A stretch of 64,000 nucleotides of DNA from Pontederia crassipes. Lineage: Eukaryota > Streptophyta > Magnoliopsida > Commelinales > Pontederiaceae. The notes below the pieces were generated by a model that worked only from the letters and a program-made list of their open reading frames with translations, searched no databases and had not been told where the DNA came from. A program made the position numbers and the translations under genes. Position 1 is the first letter of the stretch. Every line of letters starts with the position of its first letter. Below, one piece after another: positions 12,296-24,175 of the stretch. The stretch is taken from NCBI GenBank assembly GCA_030549335.1, contig CM060186.1:18343189-18407188 (forward strand), written 5' to 3'.

Positions 12296-12670
12296 ATTAG
12301 CTTCTCCACTGCGCCCCTCCGCCGCCCTCCGCCACCACCGCCTCCTCCTCCGACGTCCGCCCTTCGCCTCCGCCTACACCGCGCCCCTCTATCGCCCTCC
12401 GCCTCCATCGCCTCCTCCTCTGACGTCCGCCCTCCTCCGCCACCTCCGCCGCACCCCTCCGCCGCACTCCACCGCCGCCCTCCTCCTCCTCCGCCGCCTC
12501 CTCCACCGCATCGACGTCTGCCTCCGCCGCCCTCCACCTCCACCGTCACCTCCTCCTCCTCCCTCCGCTACGTCCGCCCGCCGACTGTGCTCCTCCTCCT
12601 TGGCCTCCCTCCTACTCCTCTATCAGCCGTCGCCTTTCTCCACCGCCGCCATCCCTCACCGCTTAGGAAG
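12296..12670. repeat. CCTCCGCC-type low-complexity tract inside CACTA
   Basis: The plus strand is built almost entirely of CCTCCGCCxCC triplet-like units. The opposite strand gives glycine- and glutamate-rich frames (12286-12549) of purely compositional origin; I do not treat these as genes. It sits upstream of the transposase and may belong to its 5' leader. Confidence 0.7.
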
Positions 12671-12684
12671 GTAGGAGTCCGCCA

Positions 12685-12890
12685 CCATGTTAAGTTAATT
12701 ATTAATGCATGAAGTTAAATACTACTTAATTAGTAACTAATGCATGTTAAGTTAAATACCACTTAATTACTTGATTGTTTTGTTGTTAAGTTAGTTAGTA
12801 ATGCATGTTAAGTTAAATACTACTTAATTACTTGAAACTATTGCTGTTAAGTTAGTTACTAGTGCAGGTTAACTTAAATACTAGAATCTC
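12685..12890. repeat. Tandem repeat of about 60 bp units
   Basis: The segment around ATGCATGTTAAGTTAAATAC followed by ACTTAATTA is repeated about four times with changes, just before the transposase coding region. It may be part of an intron or leader of the transposase gene. Confidence 0.65.
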
Positions 12891-13149
12891 TTCTGGATAA
12901 TTTTTTTTATAATTCTAGAACCTCTTTTTGATCATGTTCTCATAAATTTTACTAAGGATGTAATTCGACATTCTTGGTGATAAAATGCGTTTATGATTCG
13001 ACGATGAAGTACTTGAAGCATGTGATTTTAGATTTCGTAAGTTCAAAATTACACATTTCAAGTACACAAATTTATTGACATATGGCTTAATGTTGTCTGT
13101 TACAAAAATGATAAAGCCAGATCGTAGTTGAATTCGTCGATGAAAGGAT

Positions 13150-16100
13150 AAACATGGCGTCATAACTGAAGAATATAAGGATGATGTTGATGAATTCATT
13201 AATGTGGCATATCAAAATGAAGGTGTTGCTTCTTCATTTGGTGAAATCTTATGTCCATGCCGGAAGTGCAAATGTTATCAGTGGAAAGTAAGATATGATG
13301 TGCAGAAGGGTTTATATTACAACAGTTTCTTACTGACGTACACAAATTGGTTCTTTCATGGCGAAGAAAGATGGGCTAAAGAAACAAGTAATGTGGATAC
13401 CGTTGTGGGCGACTCGAGCAATCCGTACAAGGACATGATATGAGATGTAATGTTAGGAGAAAATGTTGGCGAAACATTGTTTGAAGAAGACCCGAATCCT
13501 TCGGCTTTTAAGTTTTATAATCTTCTCGAAGAAGCTGATTAACCTTTATGGGATGGATGCGTGAAGCAAACTGCACTTTCTGCAGTGGCACAACTAATGA
13601 ACTTAAAATCAGAATTGAATATGAGCGAAAGTTGTTTTGATCGAATGCTTGCCATTATTACGAGTATACTTCCAGCTTTAGAGAAATTACCGGGACATTT
13701 TTACAAGTGCAAACGGTTGATGAGAGATTTAGGGTTGGAATATTAGAACATTGATGCATGCCGCAATCATTGCATGTTGTACTACAAGAAAAACAACTCA
13801 CTTATGAGTTGTTCTATTTGTGGCGAGCTCAGATTCAAGCCGAAAAAGAATTTCCAAAGTTTGAAAAAAAATACGATAAATGCAATATTTAGTTACTTTC
13901 CGATTGTTCCAAGATTACAACGACTATTTCTTTCTGAAAAAATTGCATCATTTATGAGGTGACACAGAGAAGGGGCACGTGAAGATCAAAATTTAATTAC
14001 ACGTCCTTCGGATGCGGAGGCATGGAGACGATTTGATGCACTTCATCCGGCTTTTTCTGTAGAATCACGCAATGTTAGATTAGGACTTTGCACCGATGGC
14101 TTCAACCCATTTGGCTCATCAAGTACTGCTTATTCATGTCGGTCAATTTTTGTGACACTTTATAATTTGCCTCCAAGCATGTGTATGAGACGAGAAAATA
14201 TATTACTTACCTATATGATCCCGGGTCATCGATCTCTTGGTAAAAGTTTAGATGTTTACTTAAGACCTTTGATTGATGAACTCAAGATGTTGTGGGAGGA
14301 TGGTGTGATTATTTATGACAAATCTAAAAAGCAAAATTTCATTATGAGAGCCGCATTAATGTGGACCATAAGTGATTTTTCGACATATGGAATGTTGAGT
14401 GGTTGGAGTACAAAAGGAAAACTTGCTTGTCCCAATGTGGAAAGAATACGAAATCATTTTATTTGAAAAAATGTAAGAAAGTTTGCTGGTTTGATTATCA
14501 TAGGATATTTTTGCCATTGGAGAATTCGATGCGCCGTGATCGAAACTTATTTAAAAAGAATACATTCGAGAACACTTTGTTTCCAACTCATTTGACGGGA
14601 CAAGAATTTCTAGAGCAAGTAAACAAGCTTAGCGAAGTCTCATTCGGACTGAAGGCTGATAGTTACAAGCAAATTGGGTTTGGAAGTGAGCATAATTGGG
14701 AGAAAAGAAGTATTTTTTGGGAGTTACCTTACTGGTCTTCAAGCTTGGTATGTCATAACTTGGACGTCATGCATGTGGAGAAGAACGTATTTGACAACAT
14801 CTTCAACACTATTATGGATTTTAAAGGAAGAACAAAAGATAGTATACAGACTCACGAAGATATGAAATTAATATGCAAAAGATCAGAGTTAGATATCATT
14901 CATTTTCAAAATGGTAAATGCAAAAAGCCAAAAGCTACTTATGTCTTGAGCAATGATCAAAGAAAAGTGGTTTTCGAATGGGTAAAATAATTGAAATTCT
15001 CCGATGGCCAAAAGCTACTCATTGTTTTAACTTGGACAATGGGAAGATACATGGGATGAAGAGTCATGACTGTCATATTTTTATGCAAAGGCTGCTTTCA
15101 ATTGCCTTTAAAAAACTTTTGCCAAAGGCCATTTAGGAGGTTTTGGTAGAATTGTCTATGTTCTTTAAAGAGCTTTGTGCATCCATCGTTCGAAAAGAAG
15201 ACATCTCTCGGTTAGAGGATTCTATTGTGATTACCGTGTGCAAGGCTGAGAAGATATTTTTATCTTCTTTCTTTGATGTGATGGAACATTTGATTGTACA
15301 TCTTCCATATGAAATAAAAATTGCTGGTCCGATTCAATATCGATGGATGTATCCTTTCAAAAGGTACATGCTATATTTGAAAAGGAAGGCAAAGAATAAG
15401 GCAAAAATTGAAGGCTCCATATGTGAAACATATTTCATTAAGGAGGTGTCAAACTTCACTTCAAAATACTTTGAGCCACACATACAATCATGACACACCC
15501 AAGTTCCAAGAAACGACGATGGTGGTGAAAGAGTTGACATGAATATTCTATCCATCTTCAAGTACCCTTGTCGACTTTTTGGTGCAAGACGCAAAGTTAT
15601 ATTGAATGACAGAGATCTCACCGCCGTTGAGAATTATGTTCTTGCAAATTGTAGCGAAGTGACGCCGTATCTCGAGTAAGACAATTTATTCTAATTTATT
15701 ATATAATTTAAATTTAATTGTTGCTATATGATTTGATTATATGAAAACTATGAATTCAGGAAATTCGAAGAATTACAGCGAGAAATCAATCCGTTAGTTT
15801 CAAACGATGAGTTATTGAAACTACGAGATGAACATTTTGCCGAGTAATTGAGATGTGAAGTGAGAAATCTTTCAACTTGTTCTTAATTGTTATAAGTTCG
15901 TAACTTGTAAAGTTTTTAGTTAATTTTGTTGTAGGTTATTAATGGCTCAGTCAAAGAGAAAAAAATGAGATCTCGGTCTTGGCCCGAAGAAACAAGTTCT
16001 TAACTATTGCGGCGTCATAGTCAATGGATATCATTTCCATACAGAAGAATATAGCCGACAACGTTCAACTATTAATAGCGGCATATGTATTCTAAGAAGC

Positions 16101-16472
16101 ATGTACAGGGACAACGACTTTGATTACTACGGTGTTATAAAAGACATCCTAGAATTATCTTATTTGGGAAAATCTAACAAAGTCGTGATGCTAAAATGTC
16201 GTTGGTTCGATCTAGAGAAAGGAGTTCGGATCGATCAAAAGTTTAAATTAGTGGATATTAATCTTCGGTCGAGACTTCAATCATACGATCCATTCGTATT
16301 GGCGGAACAAGCACAACAAGTGTACTATACTAAGTATACATCGAAAAGAACCAAGGATGAATGGTGGACGTCATGCAAGGTGAGGAGTAAACTATCCTTA
16401 GCAGAAATAATGGTAGATGACAATGAAACATTATCCGTACACAACGATGTGCACATGGACGATTACTATTAA
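13150..16472 (+). pseudogene. CACTA tnp2-type transposase, decayed
   Basis: The coding frame begins near 13165 with EEYKDDVDEFINVAYQNEG and a CPCRKCKC zinc-like motif followed by WFFHGE, the transposase-associated domain. The tnp2 core follows: LSAVAQLMNLKSE, ACRNHCMLYYKKN, then LYNLPPSMCMRRENILLTYM-IPG, LDVYLRPLIDELK, MRAALMWTISDF and GMLSGWSTKGKL (14150-14440). A DUF4218-like part (15143-15493, with EHLIVHLPYE and WMYPFKRYM) and a DUF4216-like part (16101-16472, with YYGVIKDILEL and VMLKCRWFD) complete the family order. In-frame stops (13441, about 13540, 13744), a frame change near 14440 and others show it is dead. In active elements this protein cuts at the CACTA ends. Confidence 0.88.
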
Positions 16473-17389
16473 GAAGATAGAGTGAATGAGTCGATTGATG
16501 TGGCCGATGGAGTTGAGAATTTTTAATTGGTCGATGATGCTGAGCCAATGGAAGAGTTCAATTCAAATGACCTCTTGGATGTGAACAAAAATTTGATAAT
16601 TTCGTTAACGATGACTCGAACCAAGATTATAGCGACGATGATGAAGATGATGAAAATGAATTAAAATACGAAACAAGCGAATGAATCCCGTAGTTATTCT
16701 AATGACATAAGCTTTTTACTTCTTTTTTTAGGTTATATATGGTTACCGATAATAAGAGAATCTTCTTCCTTTTTTCAGTCATAAAATGAGGGGTTGAGCA
16801 TCTGGGTCATCGCGCTCTTCTAGGTGTTCACTCTAGATGAGTCATACATCACAATCACCAGGTAATATAATTATTGTCAGCTGCTTATTTATAGTTGATT
16901 ATAATAGTTAATTTCATTTTTTAATAATATCAATTCCTCCGTCGTCGACGGGGTACGTAGCCGGATCGTCACATAATAGGCGATCCATTGGTGGGTTTGC
17001 TCCGCGTATTACTCCAGGTACGTGACACATTATAGGCGATATACAATTTTAAATAGGAACCAAATTTTATGTATTTTCTTAAGATGACAGTTGCTACCCC
17101 ACCGCCACCGACAAGAATATCAAACGCTTCACCACATTCTAGCGTTTGCGAACGACATCTTACGCCAAGTGATATATTTATTATTATTGATATTTTTAAT
17201 TAATTATATTAATTATTTTTTAATAATATCAGTTGCTATGCCGCTGATAGCACAAGCAGCTAACTCAATACATTCAGACGAGCGGCCTGCCACTGATCAT
17301 GCTGCTGTACACATCAATCGAGGTTAGAACATTACTATACCTCTATGAATTATCACAACTTTAATTTGGTATGACACTAACGATTTATT

Positions 17390-18790
17390 ATGTATTAGGG
17401 CCCGTAGATGATGTCGAACCTTCACAGCCTACCCCAGCTGTACCGGTTGATGATTCCTCTTCGAGTAATGAAGAAGGGTTACATGATAATGGGGTGGTCA
17501 CTGTGAATAATATTGCTCGACCGTAAGTTATATAAGCTGTACAAATTTTGTTATAATTTTGGTTATCGTTGAAAATTATTTTTTTTTGTAATTGGCAGGA
17601 CCACTTTCATACCCGCTAATACCGTGTGGGATGTCAGTGCTCTCGTTCTTTTCCACTTGTCGAAAGGGGCAGGATCTTGGAAAGATGTCCCAATTCAAGT
17701 GCGGGATGACATCTTTCGAGCCTTTAGGATACGATCTTCTATTTGGGTTACATAATTTGATTTATATTTATTTTAAAATTACTAAGTTTCAATGTTCTAT
17801 TTGTATGAGGCAAATCAGTTTCATCCGGATCTTAGTTTTGGGACGATCCGGAGAGCTTTTGAGGAGGTCGCTGCGAAACACCTCCGAAATCGGTTATACA
17901 AGTTTCGCAAGGTCGTCACGTCCGCCGGCCTCACTTTGGAGCAGGGCATACAAAGATGCTCAAGGCAGATTAGACGCTCAGTTTGGGAGTCCCTCTTTAG
18001 GAAGTGGTAAGTATGTTCACTTTTAAATTATTTTTATGAAAATTATAGTTTTTGAAAGTGTAAGTATTTCATGTTCACAAAGGACGAATGAACAATGGCA
18101 AAGGAAGTAAAAAAAAGGCAAGAGTTAACCGTCTTTCGAAGCCCGAGGCCCACATCCACACAGGGGGGTCGATGCGATTTGACGAGCATCGACGTCGCAT
18201 GGTAATTTATATATAAATTTAATTTATCAAACTTTTGACTTATACTTATGTTATCAAATTTGAAACTTTATTGTGAGATGAGAAAGAAGACGGTCCCGTA
18301 GACTTTCGTATGGTCTATGAGGCCACGCATAAGAGCCAGAAGACAAATGACCTAGTCACGCCCACTGCTCGTAGGCTTCTGGTAAGTCTTATGACATGGT
18401 CATTTGGTTGTTGCCGTTAATGCACTATTTTTGAAATACAAAATGTTTAAATTTTATATGATGATTATAATGCAAAAATGGCTGAAAAGTATAGAGATGA
18501 TCCGAGTACTCAGCCACCAGGTAATGTTTCTTCGTTGGTTGTCATGTTTTTAGTTTGTGTTTCTTGATTTATAATTTATATATTATATGATTGTATGATT
18601 TTTCTATTTCGTAGAGGACCCTACTGTTTGGGAGGAGGTGGCCGGCACAACATGAGTGGGGTACTTGCGTGGCCTCGGCACAGCCACTCAGATACCTAAG
18701 AGGATCGGAGGATATGCAGGCGATCCATCTGTTGCGAGCTCATCCGTTGCACCTGATGTGACGTAACTATCACAGCAGCTATCGTAGTAG
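17390..18790 (+). pseudogene. CACTA second gene, tnpA-like plant transposase (Ptta/En/Spm)
   Basis: Separate exon-like blocks read in order: ANTVWDVSALVLFHLSKGAG and WKDVPIQVRDDIFRAF (17615-17750), then YEANQFHPDLSFGTIRRAFE and LRNRLYKFRKVV (17800-18010), GGSMRFDEHRRRM (18165-18203), DGPVDFRMVYEATHKSQKTN (18290-18380) and MAEKYRDDPSTQPP with DPTVWEEVAG (18479-18650). These blocks are separated by AT-rich stretches bounded by GT..AG-like sites. The pattern matches the Transposase_24 (plant Ptta/En/Spm) family, whose TNPA-type products bind subterminal repeats. Frame changes and stops suggest it no longer works. Confidence 0.72.
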
Positions 18791-19239
18791 TTATCGGAGC
18801 AGATATCACGGTAGGTGTCGGAGCAGTTGTCGCAGTAGTTGGCTCCGCTATTGCAGGCGATTCAGGGATTGATCCCGACACAGAATTCATCCCCGCGAAG
18901 CCATGGACCGAGCACGTCTGAGTTGAATGTCCGGAATGATAACAATAACTCCCAAACCTAGGATAGAAACAACCAATGAATACAAACAATACTTTTGTTA
19001 CTTATAGATTTAGATATACATATAGTTTGTTAATTCGGTTTATTACTTTTCGTATTCTTATGTTAAATATTATGCCTGTGATATTTTTATATTGCCTGTG
19101 ATGCTCTTATATTGTTAGTGATGTTTTTATATTGTCTGTAATGCTTTTATGTGATGAATATCAATGTATTTTTATATGCATTATATAATTATATGGTCTG
19201 GAAAGGGGAAAAATGAGGATTGAATGGGTAAAATAAATA

Positions 19240-19698
19240 TGAAAGTAGCGACTCCATAGCGTTCCATTCGCGTCGCAAAGACAGTCGACGCTCAGTTAAA
19301 TATATCATCCTTAGCGCCATAGTCGCATCTCATTGGCGATGCATACACTATCATATTGCGTCACTTCATCACCTTCCTAGCGCCTAGAGTAGCAACTAGT
19401 GGGCATCGGAATCGCACCTCATACCTAGCACCCCTTGCACGTCGACTTAGCGATGCATGTCTTCTATGCACAACCGCAAACCACGCGTCTTAATAACGTC
19501 GAGATAGCGTCAACACGTGACGCTAGTATTGTCTCATTTCCTTTGACTCTATTGTGACGCCAGTAGCCATCGATATGCAGCGTCCCATTTTTGTGGAACT
19601 ATCTAGACGCGAATGAGACACTCTTCACCATGAAGACGTAATAGTGTCACCCTAACATCGCTTATCTTGGGTCGCTAATCGTCCATTTTCTTGTAGTG
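19240..19698. promoter_or_regulatory. Right subterminal repeat region of CACTA
   Basis: Many GCGTC, GCGAC and GACGC units occur in both directions up to the terminal inverted repeat, mirroring the left end. Presumed binding region for the tnpA-type protein; this role is from family knowledge. Confidence 0.7.
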
Positions 19699-19701
19699 TC
19701 C

Positions 19702-19810
19702 TCTGATTTGTTCTTTGACACGTTTGCGAGTGACATCCAGTATCCTTGTTATTTTAAGAGTACCCACATATTGATCTGCTTGAGACTGCAACCTTGCTCT
19801 GATATTAGTT
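19702..19810 (-). mobile_element. Copia leader and primer-binding site
   Basis: Right next to the LTR end at 19811, the minus strand reads AACTAATATCAGAGC. The last nine bases match the plant initiator-tRNA-Met primer site (TGGTATCAGAGC is usual) with changes at its start. The rest is the Copia leader up to the CACTA insertion point. Confidence 0.72.
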
Positions 19811-20130
19811 TGTTAGAAATTCTGTATGAGAGAAATTATGATTGAAGAACACAATGAGAATTTTAAGGTGTCAAGAAATTTTATTAGATGAAAATATAAG
19901 AGGATTACAACCATATTGATTATCTATCATGTGCACTAGAAAATTTAATAGACATTTCATTTATAAATAATATGAATCATAGTATGATTAGGACTCCATA
20001 TTAATCCCTTAAAATTAAGACACCTATCACCTATCGCGAGACCCCATAGTGTGAGAGTGCTTTTTATTGCGGAGCATCATGGAATTAGATAGATTTTCAA
20101 TTGGGATATAATTTAGGGCATTATTAACTA
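19811..20130 (-). mobile_element. Copia 5' LTR
   Basis: It starts TGTTAGAAATTCTG on the plus strand (the end of the LTR on the minus strand) beside the primer site, and aligns through its length with 4616-4899 plus 5952-5997. The outer end, near TTATTAAC at about 20128, is placed by that alignment and is uncertain by several bases; I could not confirm a target duplication. Confidence 0.72.
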
Positions 20131-21522
20131 AATAGAACCAATCATTTTAATAAATCGTTAAAAAATGATCAAAATGCCATATTCTAGTCAACACCTTAAA
20201 TCATAAAAGTACCTAAAAAATGGTGAAAATTGTTATAAATATTTTTCAAATGGGATTACAATACTCCTTTTCTTTGGTGAAATGTAAAATATCATGTTGT
20301 CATTTTTTTTTTTGCCTTTCTAAATGTTTAGTGTTTTTAATTTCTTTGTGTTTCATAAATAATAGTTATTTTATTTGATTGTATCATTATTATAATGATC
20401 AAGGACTAATTGGTCATTGGTGAACCTTATTAATTTTTTACCAATGATGTACATAAATATATATAACTTTTTTTGTTATTTTAAATATTATGTATTCATC
20501 ATTACTTGTTAATTAATATTTAATAGAATTTTTATTATTTAAAAAATTAAAAATAAGAAAAAATGTAAATGGTGTGACTGTGAGGTAATGTGATTAATTA
20601 ATTGAAATTATTATTGTAATTATTAGCTATGTGTATAATAAAAGATCGCTATTATTAATCATGTCTACTAATGTAACTTAGATTATTTGAACAAATGTTT
20701 TATGATAATTATTTAAAAAAATATTTTAGATATGAGTGCATAAAATACATTATCAAATATCTAAAAAATATTATTACCATTGTTTTTTTAACAATATTTC
20801 TTTTAGTAATTTTTATTGTTTTCTTGTAACTCTTTGCAAGTCAAACAACATAGGATATTTATATACCCAAGAATATTATATTCTCGAGGATATGCACAAA
20901 AAAATATTCTACAATAAAAGATATGTTATATTGTCGAGAATATATCTTTTTATTCTTTCATTATTATCCTGGCGAAATGATAGCTTAAAATTGTACATCT
21001 TACTTAAAAAAGTAGACTTTCTTGAATATAATTTAAGAACATTTTGATTGCATTATATACCTTTAACTATATCTTTATGATGTGATTGACTCTTTCATAT
21101 TCAAAATTATTTTTCCATTCATAAATGAATAACAAATAATATAATAATAATTATTGTCAATTTGATCATCACTACAATAAATGAGAGTTTTAGACACTAA
21201 AGAGTCAATCGCAAAAACTCAAAGTTTGGTCCCGATTGTTTCTTGCAACCAAAAAATTCTTGATTGTGTCATATCCATTGAACCCAATCATTAAAAGTCT
21301 TTGTGACCATTACTTTGCACGTGGTCCCAAAAAGAGAAATCTTTTTATTGATCTAAATGTTGGTCAATTTTGATCCCTATTTGCAATACATCTAGCCAAC
21401 TAAGTATATAACAATAGGAATTAATGCCTTAGCCTTTTAAATAAGTCTAGAGAAACTCATAACAAGATGAAGACTAATGTCGATTTGTTATGTTTGAGGA
21501 TCAGGTTAAGTATACTTGGTAC
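20131..21522. other. AT-rich interval, no gene identified
   Basis: This interval is very AT-rich, with homopolymer runs. The open frame at 20736-21047 is rich in Ile, Tyr and Lys as expected from base composition and matches nothing known. At 21170 a CACTACAATAAATG sequence resembles a CACTA terminus, but no partner end was found. Confidence 0.5.
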
Positions 21523-21527
21523 AAAAC

Positions 21528-24162
21528 TGATAAGTGAAATTGAGGGGTTGAGTGATAACTTACTGATTTTTGGATCAAAAGTCAATTTGTTTTTTCAATT
21601 TTTGTTTCAAATCTCTAACTTACTCTCTACTGCAGTGCATAGGTCAATTGTAGTAATCCTAAATGTCGTATCCACAGTGATTTAAAGTTCTAGACTACCT
21701 AAAAATAATTTAGACTAATCCTATTTAAAGTGGCAAAAATAGATTTTTAAAGAAAGTGAAAAAAGATTTTTTTTTCTTTTAGAAATGCTGAATGATAACT
21801 TGTTGTAGATTGCTGAAAAGTTAATTAAACTAAATTGTAAATGGTAATCTAAAGTTTAAAGGGGTTTATCTATCAATGAGGAAGGTCCTCCTAAGAGTTG
21901 GGGTTCATCTAATTTAATTATGGATGGAAATGGACAAGTTATCATTTTTTTTAGTCAAATCCAATTCAACTTTCAATATGGCTATTTTGACAGCTCAATT
22001 AGACCAGAACTAAATAATATATTATCATAAGATTGTTAGCCCAGTTGAATTAGAAAAGGATCCTCACTGAAAATCAAGTTATCATTAGGTTCAATTCAAG
22101 GCACTTGCTGATTTTTTGGCAATTTCAATAAAATCTGAAATGATAACTTCCATGTATGGTCACAAAATAATGAGATCACTTCAATTAGCTTGACAGGAAT
22201 GAAACTTATCCAATAATAGTGCTAATGTTCCTTGGTTTATCTCTAAACTACAAGAGGACCTTGATTCAACCTCTCGGCTGCAATTAAAAATGAGGTCCAC
22301 ACTTCACACTAATTAATTAGAATTAAAAGACATATAGTCACAAGTTGGGAAATCAAAAATTGTCATTGCACCTTGGCTCATCTCTGAATCTCAAGGAATG
22401 CCTTAAAACCATCTCTCAATGGTGGATTAAAGTGGGGCTTAACAATGGACAATCAGATTTTCCTGAATTCAGGAAATCAGCAATTAGCAATACACTTAAA
22501 TAAGGAAAAACCAAAGATGATTTCAGAATTGAATAATAGGAATGTCAAAGCTTCTCAATTCATTTCTGAACAAGATTGGGATATAAGATAACCTCTCAGT
22601 TGTGCAATTAATTCAATCTCCAATGACAATTAGATTCAGATGGTTCAGAAAAAATAAAAAATCAGATTGGTTCATAATTCAGAAATAAAATCAGAAATCA
22701 GATTATCAACTAATTTGGAATTTAGAACTTGGCATTGATTCTTAATTCATTCCTGAAGAAAGATTAGACCAAATGATAACTTCTCAAATAGGGTCTTTCA
22801 ATGACAAGTTCAAATCCATAATAGCTCAAATTTCAGAAATCAGGAATTCAATGCAGGAAACTTAGTCTTATCCTTAATCCATTCACAATATGAATTAGAC
22901 TACTACCCTATCCTAGGAGGCATGGAATTTAGCTCCTCATGTTTACAAACATAGACACAAAGTAGAGTGAAGAACATATGCAGTCCATCCTGGCTTGAGG
23001 GCTGTTTATGGCAATCTGCTTTCCTTCAGCTCCTTCCTGCTTCAAACCCTTGCTGCCTTCTCTCCAATTCTGCAATGGCCGACCCCCCCCCCCCCTTTCT
23101 TCAGGGTTTCCAGCTTGTATCTGACCTTTAATCACCATTAGATCAGCATCAGATAATTCTCTATACCTTGATTGTGTCAAGTGTCCTTTCATCCTAAAAA
23201 CAGATGCAGAAGGCAGTTTTTTGGACAACAAAGTTAGTGGTCCCCTCTACCTTTTTCCACCTTTTTACAATCTATTTTTCTTGCTACACAAGATAGAACA
23301 CCAAGCATCAAAATCCTCAAATAGTTTATGAACAAATAAGGGTAGGGAAAGCAACTAGGATCAGCTCAAATGTCAAGTATGATTAAGTGTTGTGCAGAAT
23401 TACAAATCAAGGTTAAAAAATGATTACTTATCAATGCCCGGAATGATAACTTTGCATAAATCTTTGAAAATGATCAAATATGGATGGTTCAGAGCATTGA
23501 AGGCATCAAATGGATTAGGGTGGCAAATGAGTGAAGTCAGAAATCAAATATAAATGAGATTTCATAGGAATGATAACTTGGGTGCCAATACGATAACTTA
23601 AATGCCTTAAAAATGATAACTTGTCATAACTTTGATTGTGGTTATCCAAATATGATAAAATTTGAACAGCAATGAGTTAGGGAAATAATATAATGATTGC
23701 TTAAGGCCTTTGTGCAGATTTGACAGTTTTGCATATCAAAATGATAGTTTTGCCCTTTAACGATAACTTGACATTGGAAAAATGATAACTTGTTCAAATG
23801 GACTTAAAATTTTGCACAAGTTGAGATATGACCATCCAAATATGATTCATTCATGATAGTAATGGATTTAGGGCAAGAAAACATTGAAAATCAGTTCACT
23901 CAAAATAATGATAACTTGGCCTATTGAAGTGATAACTTGTCATAAAAATAATAACTTGACATAGAATTGAAATATTTATGGATTTTGACATTTCAAAACC
24001 TCTATGCACATGGAATTAGGTATAAAATGAGGAAGATCAACTAGTTATCACAATCCATGCATTTCAAACATAATTGGCAAAATGTTGAGCAATTTAGGGA
24101 TTTGATAGGGGTGAAATGTATCTAAAATGGGATAAAAAACTATATTGATCAGCTAGTGATCA
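21528..24162 (-). repeat. Athila 3' LTR (left copy)
   Basis: It aligns with the right copy across its length with scattered substitutions and small indels. The first 225 bases (21528-21752) are identical to 31354-31578. It holds many GATAACTT motifs and a run of C at about 23083-23096. It carries no coding sequence; the frame at 22929-23231 is not conserved in the other copy. Confidence 0.93.
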
Positions 24163-24175
24163 AACTCCCCCAAGC
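24163..24175 (-). other. Athila polypurine tract
   Basis: On the minus strand GCTTGGGGGAGTT lies directly before the 3' LTR. It is the expected primer for plus-strand DNA synthesis in reverse transcription. Confidence 0.82.

Larger units (their letters stand above)
10787..19698 (+). mobile_element. Complete-length CACTA (En/Spm) transposon, decayed
   Basis: The ends are CACTACAAGAAAATGG at 10787 and its complement at 19683-19698; about 28 of the first 32 bases agree between the two termini. The target duplication TCC is present at 10784-10786 and 19699-19701. Subterminal regions are crowded with copies of AGCGTC/GACGC units. It carries two decayed genes on the plus strand, a tnp2-type transposase and a tnpA-like gene, the standard pair of an autonomous plant CACTA element. 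It interrupts the gag region of the older Copia element, and the Copia sequence joins up when it is removed. Confidence 0.93.

Noticed and set aside
12286..12549. Glycine-rich minus-strand frames
   Set aside because: Read-through of the CCTCCGCC low-complexity tract.
21170..21190. Start of another CACTA element
   Set aside because: CACTACAATAAATG resembles a terminus but no partner end or target duplication was found on either side of the Athila insertion.
22929..23231. 100-codon minus-strand frame in the Athila LTR
   Set aside because: Not conserved in the matching part of the other LTR and without domain similarity.
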